64,000 nt of DNA from Mansonella perstans (GCA_037074765.1 JBAMDO010000220.1:23779-87778), one strand, 5' to 3'; shown: positions 26,081-40,312, counted from the stretch's first letter. Program-made: numbers and translations. The notes: generated from the sequence alone by a model not told the origin.

Positions 26081-26640
26081 TAATCTTCAGAAATATCATG
26101 AAGACATAAGTTAATCTTTAAAAATATCATGAAGACATAAGTTAATCTTTAAAAATATCATGAAGACATAAGTTAATCTTTAAAAATATCATGAAGACAT
26201 AAGTTAATCTTTAAAAATATCATGAAGACATAAGTTAATCTTTAAAAATATCATGAAGACATAAGTTAATCTTTAAAAATATCATGAAGACATAATTTAA
26301 TCTTTAAAAATATCATGAAGACATAAGTTAATCTTTAAAAATATCATGAAGACATAAGTTAATCTTTAAAAAAAAAAAAAAAAATATCATGAAGACATAA
26401 GTTAATCTTTAAAAATATCATGAAGACATAAGTTAATCTTTAAAAATATCATGAAGAATAATTAAAAAAAAATAAAAATTAATCTTTAAAAATATCATGA
26501 AGACATAAGTTAATCTTTAAAAATATCATGAAGACATAAGTTAATCTTTAAAAATATCATGAAGACATAAGTTAATCTTTAAAAATATCATGAAGACATA
26601 AGTTAATCTTTAAAAATATCATGAAGATTGAGTTAGTTGT
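26081..26640. repeat. 31-bp tandem satellite, ~18 copies
   Basis: Near-identical 31-bp units (TTAATCTTTAAAAATATCAT followed by GAAGACATAAG) run head to tail. The first units at 26025-26110 are diverged and the rest are almost identical. Two interruptions occur: an enlarged A run near 26370 and an AATAATTAAAA-type insert near 26457. The sequence is unrelated to the 31-bp array at 21.1 kb. Confidence 0.95.
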
Positions 26641-27039
26641 TAAAAATAAAAACATATCTTAATCATCATCAATCATCACAGTATGCAAGCTTTTTTTAGT
26701 CATTTATTTCAAATTATTCTTTTAAATCATTTTTAATATGTAACTTAGATGGTGGTACATATTAGAAATATTATCACTAATTTATCAACAATAAATTACG
26801 AAATTAAAATTATATTTGGATAAATAGAGATGAAAGTAGAATTAATTGTTTCTGATATGATTATAATGATTATGATCAAACTGTTTTAGTTTGGAAGATT
26901 TTAATAATAGAGATTAAGAGTGTAGAGTATATCCGAACAATGAATATGGAGTATAAACAGATTTTGACCGGATACTAGGTTGCTCGTTGTAATTTTCCAA
27001 TTGTGAAAATTTTTATCCTTAAATTCATCTCATCCTTTG

Positions 27040-27075
27040 TCTCTCTCCCTCCCTCTCTCTCTCTCACTTCCTCTC
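27040..27075. repeat. CT-rich microsatellite
   Basis: A CTCTCTCC-type polypyrimidine run. Similar short CT or GA tracts occur at about 32519-32540, 34045-34130 and 36905-36945. Confidence 0.7.
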
Positions 27076-27414
27076 TGTATAAATACAATAATATATAGAT
27101 GTAGAGAGAACTATAAATAAACAATACATTCTACTGTACTAATCTGTATACGTCAACATTTCTCTAATGATAATAGCTTTAGACTGAGCTCATTTCATAT
27201 TTACAGTTTATTAGCCTTTTGTACGAAATTTTTATTTTAATTTAAAATGAATATATGTATTTGACAGTTAATTAGTTTAAATTTTTCATCGCAACAGTTA
27301 ATTTACCATGATTGTTTAATGAATGAATGAAACAAGTAATTAATCAATAATTGATTAAATGACTTAGAAATTAATTGAAATTCGATAATTGAATTAAATT
27401 TTCAGCAAGTAAAG

Positions 27415-27580
27415 ATATGAATGAATGATTGATTGATTGATTGATTGATTGGTCGATTGATTAAATGTATATAAAAGTAGAAAAAAATTCGAAATGATCA
27501 AAAATTTGATAAATGAATTGCATTTTAGCATGCACGATTATGAATGAATGATTGATTGATTGGTTGATTGATTAAATAAG
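27415..27580. repeat. GATT simple repeats
   Basis: GATTGATTGATT runs at about 27427-27452 and 27550-27571 lie in a duplicated context (GAATGAATGATTGATTGATT). The region looks like a local duplication around a tetranucleotide microsatellite. Confidence 0.7.
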
Positions 27581-28206
27581 TGAGCAGGGAAAAGCTAGAG
27601 AATTAATTGTAATTGGACAAATGAATTCAATTTTTAGTATGCATAATTTAATTAAATTATTATTTGTTTTCGAATATTACAAATTAATCGGAAAATTGAA
27701 AAAAAAAGTTTTTTAATGAGAATTGCAAATTTTTTGAATTTCTTTATTTGATTTGCAGCGATGTTAACAATGTATCATCGCTTATTAAAAGTATTCTTCA
27801 TGCAAATTGCAATTTTTCGAATTTGTTCATTTGAAATTGTTAAACAGAATGAATCAACAAAGGTTTTTTTCATATTATTATTCCTCTTTTTCCGGTAAAT
27901 TTCACTGGTAAATCTTATAATTCTTCTGCTCTGTAATAAAAATAAAATGAATGCTTGGAAAATTTAATTTTTCTTTCCATATTGTAAAACTATTATAATG
28001 CGAAAAATTTGTAGTCCAAAATTTGCAATGTAATGAAATTTTTGAACTGTTTGAAGAGAAGCGAGCGACGAAGTAATATAAATCGTTTTTCAAAAACAGA
28101 AATTCTGAAAGTTTTCGAAGTATTTTTTTTTACCTTTTTCAAAAATAAAATTTTTTGATTTCCTTATTATCTTTTTATACCTTCAAAATCTGATGGATTT
28201 ATTTAG

Positions 28207-28287
28207 GAAATGAGTAATGGAATTGGTGGTGAAAACGCGATTGACATATGGACACATTTTCGAATGTTTTTAATTACCAAAATTAAG
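28207..28287 (+). other. Orphan exon candidate
   Basis: A TTTATTTAG acceptor precedes and an AAG|GTAGGG donor follows 81 bases that are open in one frame (MSNGIGGENAIDIWTHFRMF) and less AT-rich than the surroundings. No partner exon with matching phase was found nearby. It could be an alternative 5' exon of the downstream SH3BP5 homologue, but its phase does not fit that gene's exon 2. Chance is not excluded. Confidence 0.22.
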
Positions 28288-28339
28288 GTAGGGAATTGTG
28301 TTATTATCGGAATGACATGTGCATTATTTGGTATCAGGA

Positions 28340-28530
28340 GTGGTAATGGTGATAGTAACAATATAATGATAGCAATAATGATGTAATAATCGTAATAATA
28401 ATGATAGTGGCGACCAAATAATGACCGTTGTTATTATTACTGTTATTATTATTACTATTATTATTATTATTAATTATTATTATTATTATTTGTCGTTACT
28501 ATTGTTATTACTATCACTATCATCATTGCA
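28340..28530. repeat. ATT/ATA trinucleotide-rich tract
   Basis: Imperfect runs of AATAATAATG and TTATTATTATT. The two halves are partly complementary and could fold, but the composition alone explains this. Confidence 0.6.
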
Positions 28531-30079
28531 TCTGATATTTGATATTTTTTTAAAATTCGTTTCATAATTTTCGTTGGTTTCCACTACATGATTTAAAAAT
28601 GATATAACCTAGCTCTGCCTATCCTAAACTTTAATTAAGGTATTTCATTGCATGTAATTACTTTGTTGATTGTAATATCAATGTGAATTATTCATTTGAA
28701 TTTAATTGAAATAGATCTTTTACATTTTAGTATTGCATATGAAAAATTTTTAGGTAATTCAATGCAAAATGACAAAATATACGAGCGATGAGTATTTCAA
28801 AGTTTTTCTAATTGTTTTCTTTCTCGTTGTACTTTTTTTCACGATCTGTTTATATTCCGCTTTTATTACCTATAAACTTCTCCCGTGCTTCCATCATCTC
28901 TATGTTAAATTTTCATGTCAAATTAATGAAAGAAAAAAATAGAAATTCTTAAAATAAATTGAAGTATAAAAAATGCAAAATGCATAAAAGCATAGTATTA
29001 GTGGACTAAATAAAATAGATTAAATTTTTTTTGATAAATATTTAACTAGTAATATTAATTAATGTATTTAATTAATAGTTTTGTTTAATTGGAAATATTA
29101 GATATGTTTTCCATTTTAACGGCCCGCCAATATTTAATAAATTTTCTAATGAAAAGCAAAGAAAGGTTAAACGGTCAGCAGGTACATAATTACAATTAAT
29201 AATACCATGATTACAATTAATGATTATAATTAACAGTGATTATAATTAATAATACCACCATGATACGTGGTATCAGATGATGGTGTCATGTAAATTTTTA
29301 AATGGTATTAAACTTGCTTTAGCAATTTAAATTAATTATCTTTGTTATTTATCATCTTTAGCGTAGTAGTATCAATCTGCACATATATTCCGCAAAATAG
29401 TACATACGTTTCTTCGATCCGATCATCAATAAAGCATCTTCTGAATCCGAAAAGAAAAAAACATCGTTGTAGATGTTATGAATGATGATAGTTTATGGTA
29501 TGCGTATGAAGAAAGCTATATATTTAATTAGTTTATCAATAAGAAGACAGATGTTTTTGTTTATTCCGATTGCAATAATGTACTCACATCACAATATTAC
29601 TAGTTCATAACAGTAAGCGATAGAAAAAGCATGAAATTCCTGATAAATTAGTAAGTAGTAAAGAAAAAAATTAGTTGTACAACGGACAAGTAAACTGGGT
29701 TAATTATCGGTTTGTTAATTAATTTTGTATGAACTGAAATATCAGAAGTCATCCTTCGTTGAGCTAGATTGTGCTTGTGGAAAGGTATTAGATATAAGAA
29801 ATGGATGAGAATAGAGGACTGTATGATACATGCTTTCTTGTAAAAAAACTAATACTGTACGCTTTTTGTCATATATATCCAGAACTAAAAGCGGCAGCTT
29901 TCATAAGCAACTGTGAAAGTTAAGTTAAGCTGACCTATAGATCAACTTTGTGATTTTCTTTTCTGCAGCTATACATAAACACTGAAATCTCCGTGATATC
30001 CATGTGCTGTTGCTTCTCATCTTTGAGGTTTTTCGATTTATTTTAATGTAACTTTAATTCTGACAAACGGAGAGTACGT

Positions 30080-30160
30080 AAGAATGTATGTATGTATGTA
30101 TGCGTGTATGTATGCATGTAGGTATGTTTGTATGTGTGTATGTATTATGTATGTATGCTA
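30080..30160. repeat. TATG microsatellite
   Basis: GTATGTATGTATGTATG with substitutions. The minus-strand Thr/His/Ile-rich frame over it is a repeat translation. Confidence 0.8.
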
Positions 30161-33100
30161 TTAGATGTATAAGAATGCGGCGGTGCTGTTGTTTTTGTTT
30201 AAAGTTTAACAATTCTCTATAACAGTTCGAAAAGGTTGACAACTTTGTGCCCTTTCTTCCTTTCTATCATTTTCCCGACATTTTTACGTTCACTTCAAAA
30301 TAGATCATTTCATCTTTCCATTTTCTTTTACTCTGCAATGTCTACTATACATATTTTAATTAATTAAAATGTTGTTTTTAAAAATTTTTATTAAATTAAA
30401 TGCTCCCATAAATTGTATTATTTTTTTTTCCTTTAATTTAATTTAATTACTTGGAAAAATTTTTTTCTTTTCATTGATTTTATCCATATTTTTTTGCCAG
30501 TTAATTAGAAATATAAAAGTAGGGTCGTTTTTTTTTGATGATTGAATTATTTGTTTTACATTGAAATTATCACAAAGGTCAAACGAACCAATTCGATATG
30601 CTTTGATCAAATCTCCTTATTTCAGGTTGTTTCATTTGAAATCTTTTTATATTTTTGTTAAACGTAACACAGCTATACCTTTCTCATCGTACAATATCTC
30701 TCATATTGTAATCCAATGAAAATGTGAATTTTTATCTCCGTAATCTTTCCGATCAGTGTTTCATACTATACAGCTTCCATTTTCATAATGATAATTCAAA
30801 ATAAATAAAATTGCATTTTCATTTTCAAATCAAATTTGATTTTTGTGTGACAAAATATTTCCTTTCATTAAATTTATTTCAGAAAATTTGATGGAAAAAA
30901 TGAATTTTTTTCCGAGTTTTCAAAAAAATTTTAACACATCTCAGATAATGACAATTAATATTAATAATAATAATAATGATGATAATAACAATACAAAAAT
31001 AGTAGTGAACAATAGTAATTAATAATAATGATAACAATAAATATTATTGTACAACAACTAAAGCTAACATTACACACTGTCATAAAAATATGCGTGAAAC
31101 TTTGCTTATATTGATTAATATACATTATTTATCTTTATTTATCATCTTAACAGCGACTATTATTATGTAAACAGCGAAAGTTAACGTAATGTATTATAAC
31201 CAAAGCTATTCATTGTTGTTTTGTTTCGCTGTGTTTTATTTAGCATTTATCTAGTTTTTCTGTTTTATTTGTCTGGTTAAATTTTATTATAATTACATTT
31301 CATAAAATACACCACTGCAATTAATAATTGAATCTCTGAGCAGGTGGATAAATTTTACCAATGAATTAAAATTAATAATTTTTCATTTTTTTTTTTGAAG
31401 ACGGAATACGTAATGTTGAATTTGAAAGATAATTGTTATCACATATCATTGATAATATATGATCCATATGTTGTAAATAGAATATTTATTGATGATGATG
31501 AAAGTAGAAATCGGAAAAAATTATTTATGAAAAAAGAAAAATTATAATTATTGAATTTTAGGTCAAATGACTGATATCGTTTGAACTAACAACAATGTTT
31601 TAGGAATGAGTGAATGAATGATCTTTTTGATTTAATTTAAAGAAAAAAAGTACATACACATACACATAAACACACACACATACCCACACAAAATGGATGT
31701 GTCAAGGAATTAAAAAAAAAAAAAAAAAATTAAAAAACTAAATTTGAAAAGAAAAGACCAACAAAATGAAAGGTTAAAAATGTTCGTATAAGAATTATTT
31801 TAAAAAATTGCAAAATTGAAGAACGAAGAGAAAAAAAGCAAAAAAAAATAATTCAAAAGAAATTAGTAAAATTAAAATACAAGTTGAAGAATGATTTATA
31901 AGAGTCAATAAATTATTTCAAAGTGATTTTGTGAATAAAATTCACTATAAGAAAGTTTTTGTCCAATTTAATAAATTCATCGCCATCCATGAAAATTTAT
32001 AAAAGTGATTTATGATGATAAAAAGTGCTTGGGACTTATTTATCAAAAAAAATTCGAAATTACGACAACGAAACGAGAAAATTTGTTGAAATCATTGTGG
32101 TAAGAAAAAAAATGCTCTTTTTTCCTGAAATTAAACTTCCTGTTCAGTTCAAAAAAGAATGCTGTTGATATGATGCATGATTTGATATGTTATCAGTAGC
32201 ACTGTTGCTGCGTTCAGATCAGCACTTCTGAGATACCGTAATACATATCTGTCAGCTTTTTTTCTTGACAGTTTTAAAATAATTTCAAACTGTGAATTCA
32301 AAATTTTCTTTTAAAAAATTTACTTTCAAATTAAGAAATTCAATTTTAATTGAAAAAATTTCACTTTCATATGATTTACTTTATTTATTTATATAAAATA
32401 TCAATTTAATTATCAAAAATTCCATTTTCTTTCGTTGAAATATTTTGGTTTGTTTATTGTTCATATAGTAATCATTTTTTTTTTTAAATGAATACTGAAA
32501 GAGGAGGGAAAAAGTGAGAAAGAGAGAGAGAGAGAGGAGATAGAAAGGGGAACAGGAAGTGAAGATGAAATAGAAAGAGTGAGTTGATGAAAAAAAAAAA
32601 TGAAAAAGTTTTGCCAAATTTCATCGAATCATTCAGCGAAATTTCTTCATTTAAAAAATTCAACATTCAACATTCATCTCAATCTTTTCTTTCCTTCCTT
32701 TCTTACTCTTTTATTGCCATTTCTAATTTTACCAATGGCTATTACTTTTAAATCTCAAATGTCAAATTGTTTAAAATTTCGAATAAATTTAAAAAAAATC
32801 GTCCAATTAAAATCAGCAAAAAATTAGACTAATTTTTCAAATTGAGCTAAATTCATTCAATTTGTTTAGACAAAATTAGATTAATTGTGATTTATGCTTA
32901 TAATTTCTTGAGTTGAATGATTTTCCATTTTATAGTATACGAATTGTTTAATATATGGTGATTTCAGTTATAATATTATCATAAGATGAATTTTGAAATG
33001 AAATTAAATTAAATGTTATGAAAGCAATTTAAAAATTTATTTTACACTAAAGAATAATTTTTTTTTTTTTCAAATCATTTTCTCCACTTTTTTTCTTCTC

Positions 33101-35138
33101 TTTTATACATTTACGTTTAATTATTGGTAAAAATAACTTTGAAAAAAGTTAGTTTATTATGTTTGAACGAAAATTGAAAAAAACGAATTTTTTTTTCAAT
33201 TTCAAGAATTTTGTCAATAATTTTTTACCAACGATATATGTCTGTAGTGACAATAATTTATCTTTAACTTTTAAATCATCGTACATTTTATTTTTGGTTT
33301 CTTTTTTCCCAATGACTTTGAAAAAAAAATTTAGGACAAAATAATTTGAAGAAAAAAAAAAAAAAGAAACGAATTGCTATTATTATGATAAATGTCGCAG
33401 GAATAGAATTTTAAAAAAAAAAAAAAAATCAAAAGGAACTTAAACTTCTCTTTTTTTTTATCCTTCTTTCGCTCTCTCCCTTTCTTTCCCTCTTTACTAC
33501 CATAAATTCCTTTTTTACACAAAAGTTTATTCGGTTATTTTAGCAAATATATGCATAATGAACATAATTACAAATAATTTCGATGAAGAAATATATAGTG
33601 AGCCTAAGAAATCCATTATTTGATACTTTGCCATGAAATTTTTTTTTTTTTTTTTTAAATTAAATTTACTTTTAAATATTTTAGCGAAATAAATTTTTTA
33701 TGCTTTCTCTTATTAGGTTATTAAAAAAAGAAATTTTAAATTCAGTGATAAATGTTAAAATTTTTTTTTCGAATTCATTTAAAAAAATTATTTCTCTTGT
33801 TATCGTTGAAAATGATCGATGTGCATGAAATAGATGACCTTGATGAAACGTTGTAAAATGAATACACTTATTTTTATTTTTTTTTTTTTTTTTAATTCCA
33901 TTGACGTCATTTGTCCTCTTTGTTGAAATTTCCAATTTTTTTTTTTTTTCATGAAAAAAAAAGCAAGAGATTAGAATTGAATGATGAAAACGGAAAAGTA
34001 GAAAAAAAAATTACTTAATAAAGATATTAAGAATTTCAAACTTTATTCTCTCTTACTTTCTCACACTCTCTCGCTCTTTCTCTCTTTGATCATTCCTTTG
34101 TTTCCTCTCTCTCTCTCTCTCTCCACTTCTTTTCTCTTATTTCATTTTATTGTAAGTTTGAAAAATTTTTGATAAAATTTAGTAAAAAGAAGAAATTGTG
34201 GAAAAAAAATTTTTTTAAAAAAGAAATAAAAATTGTTGAAGACTTTCTTTCAATAATTATGCAAATAATTAATTTCACATTTAGATTGAATAAATCAAAA
34301 ACAGCATTTTATTACTACTTTTGAAATTTAGCATTTAAGTAATTATTAATTTATGAGCAGCTAAATTTGTCATTGGCATTTTATTATGCAGAATGAAAGG
34401 AAAAGTTAAGAATACTCAAAAAAATTTAATGATTTACGTTTTTTTTTATTTTTTTATTTTTTTTTCTTCATAACAAAATGCTAATTATTGAGATAATCAT
34501 TTTTGTGAATCATAAGTAAACCAGTCGGAGAATTAATATTTGCAGGGCGATAATTAAACATTAAACCACTTCATTTATCAATTTTATTAGACAAATATTT
34601 TAATCTATTTGTCCTACATCACCAAATACTAATATAATCTCTTGATTCTTAATTATCAATCAAGACATTTCGATCGATCTGTTCTGAAATTAAATTACTG
34701 TGAATCTATTCCATTGTAATAAGCAAAATTTGATTTAAACTATTATTAATTAACAAATATTTTGATCTACTTATTCTTAGTCACTATCATTTTCATCTAC
34801 TTGTTCTTAGTAAGCAATTTAAAAAATGATTTGATCTATATATTTTTCATTTGGATAATTAAAAAGTTTCGATCTTTCTTTGCATAATTATTCAATCAGT
34901 AAATTCATAAATAGAATAATAATACAAATATAATTTTGTTCATTTTATGTAAAAAATTAAAAAAAAAAAGCAATTTTGAAATGAGCCATATCTTCTTCCA
35001 ATGAAAATGTTCTTAAAATTTCATCAAATTTCATTTTCGTTTTTTATTTTCAAAAAATTTCCATTTTAGTTTAGCTTCTTAAAATTTCTATTCGATATGT
35101 AAAATCACTTTAACGGTCGGTTATTACGAAGTTGCATA

Positions 35139-35310
35139 CACGTATGTATGTTAATGTATGTATATGTATGTCACTTATCGTATGTGTGTGTCTGTGTATG
35201 TATGTCCGTTTGGGCGTGTATGCGTGTATGAGTGTGTATGTATACGCGCGTGTATGTATGTCAGTTAATATGTATCGGCGTGGGGGATGGGTGTGTCTGT
35301 ATGTACTTGT
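35139..35310. repeat. Degenerate TATG/GTGTATG microsatellite
   Basis: About 170 bases of GTATG variants. Both strands are open because the unit lacks stop codons, so frames here should not be called genes. A patch of more balanced sequence follows to about 35420 with no recognisable product. Confidence 0.75.
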
Positions 35311-37138
35311 ATCGATTAATATCGCGGAGAGAATAGAGGTTTGCAATGAAGCGAAATTTGTTGTCGTCCTCTCTCACTACGAATTAATTGAATGTGGTCG
35401 GGCAGTAGAATACGTATAAATGTGGTAAAATGAGGTTGACGTGAAACGTGAAATTTTTCACTTATAGCAATTTATTGGATAAAAAGATTTTCCGTACAAG
35501 CAATTGTATGATATGCTTGGATCTTTGGTTAAACCAATGAGTTAATAGGTATTGGATAAGTAATAATAATAATAATTTGTAATTTGAGTATTTTAATAAA
35601 TCAGTAATTTAGTCATTTCGATTAATAAAATAATTGAAACTTTTTTTTTTTCTTTTATTATTTGTATAATCTTACAACATTCACGTATACCTTAAAAAAC
35701 ATTCACGCATATTTTTGCAATATTCACGTGTATCTTTTAAAGTTTCAAATTTAAACATATTTATATATATGTTAATATTTTCATCAGTGTTTGCATAATT
35801 ATGTTTTAATTAACAAATATTATTAATTATTAAGTCATTCCATATGTTATCCGCAATGTACGAAAGTATAGTGTATCATGTGTGAATATTTTCACTGAAC
35901 TGTGAAATATTCCTACAAAATTTTGGTGTATTCAGGGTTTTTCCGGGTTTTTTTTTTCTCGTGACAACCAATCAGCAAACTTTTATATATAAATATTTCA
36001 TCCAAATTAATTTTTGTAATTTTATTAAATCTTCTTGGCCATTAATAGCAGTAATAATATGTGCTCTTAAGATTGAATCTCGGATGAGATGCATTAAGAT
36101 TGATCAAAAATCAATAAATTAAAATTCAAAATATATCCGATAAATTTGTGATAATCAGTTCTGGTTTTATTTGATGTTCCCATCATTAGAATACATGACA
36201 TTACTCTAAATCTAAATCAGATCATCATCTATTCCGTATTATTGTAAACTATTTCTTCTTTTTTCTTTTGTGTTTGCCATATGGTTTATTTATTTGCCGG
36301 AAATTTTCAGGATATGATTAATACATTCATCAATCTGTGCGACATTATATTGAAGTTTTAATGAGTCAACATAAGGAGGAATTTTTCAAATAAATCTAAC
36401 TTTATCAAATTAGTATTAACCTTTTTGGAAAGTGCAAATTTGTAGTTTTTTTTTTTTTTTAACAAACAAGTAAAGCAAAATTTTGAAATGAGAATTTTTA
36501 TCAACATAAATTATCTTTTTCCTAAAATGTAAACTTTTTTTTTTTTTTCAACTGTAATATAGAAGAAATTGATCTTAAAAAAAATGCTAAATATTTCAGT
36601 CTTTCCAGGTTATTTCTTCCGTTTAACAAAAAAAAAAAAAAAAAAAAGAAAAAAAAAGGAAATGAATCAAAATTTAAAATTGTTCGAAAAAAGTTGCAAA
36701 ATTTATATTTAAAAAATAATCAATGAATTTTTCAAAAATTTTATGGTAATAAAAGAATATAAAAATTAATGCAATTGTACAATTGCAAAATTTATGGAAG
36801 TTTAAAAGATTGGTTAAATTTATTTTGCTCAGCTATTTAGTATCATCACCATCATCAGTTTGATGTTTCAGATGAATTTCAGATGAACTCTCTCACATTT
36901 TTTCTCTTCATCTCCCCTTCTCTCTCTCTCCCTCTCTCTCTGATGGTCTCTGTCTTGATGAAGAAATTCATTATTTATAGTAAATACTCTGCCATGCAAC
37001 TTCCAACTATCACTTTTAAATCTTCACTACAATTTTATAAACAAATCGATAGAGCTACACTTATCTACATCATTTAATGTTTGTTTACGTTAATAAATTT
37101 GTCAATTTTTATGAATTGTTATTAACATACTTACACTA

Positions 37139-37141
<3 letters not shown>

Positions 37142-37221
<80 letters not shown>

Positions 37222-37280
37222 CACACACATACATACAGACACACACACACACATACATACAGACAGACACGTACATGTAC
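37142..37280. repeat. CA dinucleotide microsatellite
   Basis: About 75 bases of nearly pure (AC)n, followed by ACATAC and ACAGAC variants to about 37280. Confidence 0.95.
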
Positions 37281-37996
37281 ACATACACGTACAACGTAGA
37301 ATTATTCTTATAACTGTTTTTACTTATTTATTGATTTTCTTGAAATTGAATTAATTTAATATATAGCACTACATTTATTATTTAATCATATTACTTTAAA
37401 ATTTTCTTTTTATAATATTTACATATTTTTCATATTTCAGAATTTTATAATATTTAAAATATTTCTTTACCCTCTTTTCATAGCTATAAGTAGATCAGCA
37501 TTAATTTTACAAATTACTTAAGTTTTTTTCTCAACTTTTTTCTTTGTTAAAAAGAAAGTAGTAGAGAAATATTTGTGGTATTTAATGGTTAACAGTTGTT
37601 AATACACATACACACACACACCTGCTGTCTCTGTTGAGAATATTTCAACATTAATAATCTGTTTTTTCTTTCCCACATAATTTAATTTCATAATGTATTT
37701 TTCATTGCTACGTATCAATTATTGAAAAAATAAAATTTGAAAAAAAAAAGTATGACAAGAATGAACGAAAATTTTATTTGTGACTTTTTTTTTTTGAAAA
37801 ATTGTATAATTGAGGAATTTTTTTAAATTTCACGGTATATTCTAATGGATTAAAAAAAAAAAAAATTCCATCAATTAAATTTACTACGAGAAAAAAATTG
37901 TCATGTTTCATCGTTTGGTAATTAATTACATGATACAGAAAATTATTTAAATTTAATCCATCTCTGTATTATATAACATTTTTATAATATCAATAT

Positions 37997-38084
37997 TTTG
38001 AATTCCAAATTTTCTGAAGAATAAATGGTTAAATGAATTGTTTGAATTCCAAATTTTCTGAAGAATAAATGGTTAAATGAATTG
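37997..38084. repeat. 44-bp perfect tandem duplication
   Basis: Two adjacent copies of a 44-base unit that starts TTTGAATTCCAAATTTTCTG and ends AAATGAATTG. The copies appear identical, implying a recent duplication or an assembly artefact. Confidence 0.85.
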
Positions 38085-39574
38085 TATCTTAAATTCATCT
38101 AATTATCATTAAATTTTCTTCACGAATTTTACTATTAATCATAACGTTTTATATATGCTAACGCATTTTCAAAGTTAGGTTATTTTTAAATAATTAAATC
38201 ATTTTAATTGAATTATTTTTAATTATATAATATAGAAAATCGTTAAATCTAATGACATTTTTGCATCATCGCTGTCTTGAATTTCAACTTTTTATTTTTG
38301 CAAGTAAATAATGTTTTGTATATTTCAATGTAATCATTTGTTTAATTTACAAAGCATAAAATCTGAGAAATTCATTTTTAATTTTGAAATTTGCATGTAT
38401 TTTTAATTTTCCGAAATTATTTAGGACTGGTTGGTATTTTACGTGAATCTTTTTTCATTTTTCCTCTCATTTCTAACGTTACGTTTAAAATTTCATCTGA
38501 CAAAACAGCAACTATTTTGCTTCAATCTTTAATAAAAAGGTATGAATAATAATTTGGTTTTTGATTTTCGAATTAATTCAGATTAGCAAATAATTGCTAT
38601 ATTACGATACACATTGCAGTCGAAAAGACCAAAAAATTTTGTTTAAAATTTTGGGATTTTTTTCCAAGAAAATAGATGTAATCCAATGATAAATAAATGC
38701 TCAGTTGTTGTAACTGGACATATTTCATGTTCGAAATGATTCATAAATTTTAGAGCTTGAAATAGATATGTCTTTTAATTTCCCTTAGGATTTAAAAAAA
38801 TCTTACAGAAAAAAAGCGAGAGATAATAATTTAAATCATCAATGATTATTCTTTCTACCGATTAGTGTTAACATATTAATCATAATTTGTTGATAGAATC
38901 GCATTTCCAAAACTAATCATTATTTGAATTAGAGATTATAAAATTGAGTGATATCAAAAGAATATGAAGATAATCAAATTATTATAAAAAATAATTAGAC
39001 ATTAAGTTTGTCTATCAAATACCTTTTTTGAATTATCACTTAGAATTTTACATTTTTTTCTCATCATTTTTTCAAGCAGAGAATAAGATTTGAAATTTTT
39101 CTTGAAGAATGGAATTTTTTTCCCATCGTATCTGATGCAAACATTTATTTTCTTCATTAGTTTAAATTAGTTAAATTCGTTGGAAGAAAAAATGGACCGT
39201 ACATTTTTTAAAAAAAAAAACATTTTTGACAAATTGTTTGCTAATGTTTTTAAACGTCGGCAGTGATGAGTTTGTTTGCCTTTTTTTAAAGAAAGACTTT
39301 GTCGTTTTAAAGAAAATGTAAGGATTATATTTAAATTTTTGCTTGCAAGTACTTTCAATAATTTTCCGCATATTGCAGATTTTTTTTGTAATTTCAATCG
39401 TTTTCTTTGTTATTATGCTAATAACTTTCATCAGTCATCAGAGATGTATTATAAAATTTATCAAATTTTTCGATTTACAAATTTCTAATTTTTTTCAGAG
39501 TTGCCACATTGTTGTTAATAGTTTTATATTCTCATCAATAAATCACATCATTTATATACTGCATACATTACAGT

Positions 39575-39830
39575 AGACACTTTAATAAGAACTGATTAGC
39601 AGCCATTAGCACATGTATCTGTGTCATGCAGTTTAACAAAACTTTGCAAAAATAACTAATTAGCAAAGCTATCAGCACATATATACTGTATTATACAGTT
39701 CGGTAGAGTTTTACAGAAGTAATTAATTAGAAACTATCAGCATACACGTGCCGTAGTATACAATCGAATTAGCTGCATCATCACGTGTGTGTAGTTTGGT
39801 AGCTTATAGAATTAACTAATTATCAATTAT
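39575..39830. repeat. Degenerate tandem repeat, unit ~65 bp
   Basis: Three to four diverged units share AACTAATTAGCA-like, CATCAGCACA-like, TGTATTATACAGTT-like and TAGAGTTTTACAGAA-like blocks. Spacing varies between about 55 and 68 bases. Confidence 0.5.
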
Positions 39831-40281
39831 GTTTTTATGCGGAAAAAAGCAAATAGTTTGAAATTTGTCGGTTTCTTTTGTGTTTTGAAAGAATTGAATA
39901 ATTTAATGAATTTTGTGAATTTAATGAATTCGTTGTTAATTTCTTGCAAAAAAAAGAATATTCTATCCGAATGATTGGATAAAAATTTTCCATTTATATT
40001 ACTATTTAATTTTATCTGATATTTTCTTTGTCCTTCACTATCACTGATAATAATAATAATCAAATGTTTATACCGGCAAATCTTGTTTCTTTTCCATCCC
40101 CGAGTACTTAATCTTAGGAACAAAGAGTTTTAATAAACAACCAGCGATATTTGCTTTTAATTTCCATCTCTTTTGGTATCATTACTTTTCATTTATTATT
40201 CTTATCACTTATTACTTTCATATCATTTATCACTTATATCAGTCATTACTTACATGAAAGTGACTTATATCACCATTACTT

Positions 40282-40312
40282 AATGAATGATATAAGTAAT
40301 ATATCGTTCATT
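40282..40312. other. Short hairpin, 13-bp arms
   Basis: AATGAATGATATA and TATATCGTTCATT are complementary at 12 of 13 positions around a five-base loop. It sits in AT-rich sequence made of CATTACTTA-like motifs, so a chance or repeat origin is likely. Confidence 0.5.

Noticed and set aside
32155..32275. Possible miRNA-like fold around GTTATCAGTAGCACTG and AGCACTTCTGAGATACC
   Set aside because: Pairing by eye is patchy and no known nematode miRNA sequence is present.
35110..35419. Open frames on both strands
   Set aside because: The TATG-type repeat lacks stops in several frames; no splice sites or recognisable domain.
37102..37284. Minus-strand Cys/Val-rich open frame
   Set aside because: A (CA)n microsatellite translation.
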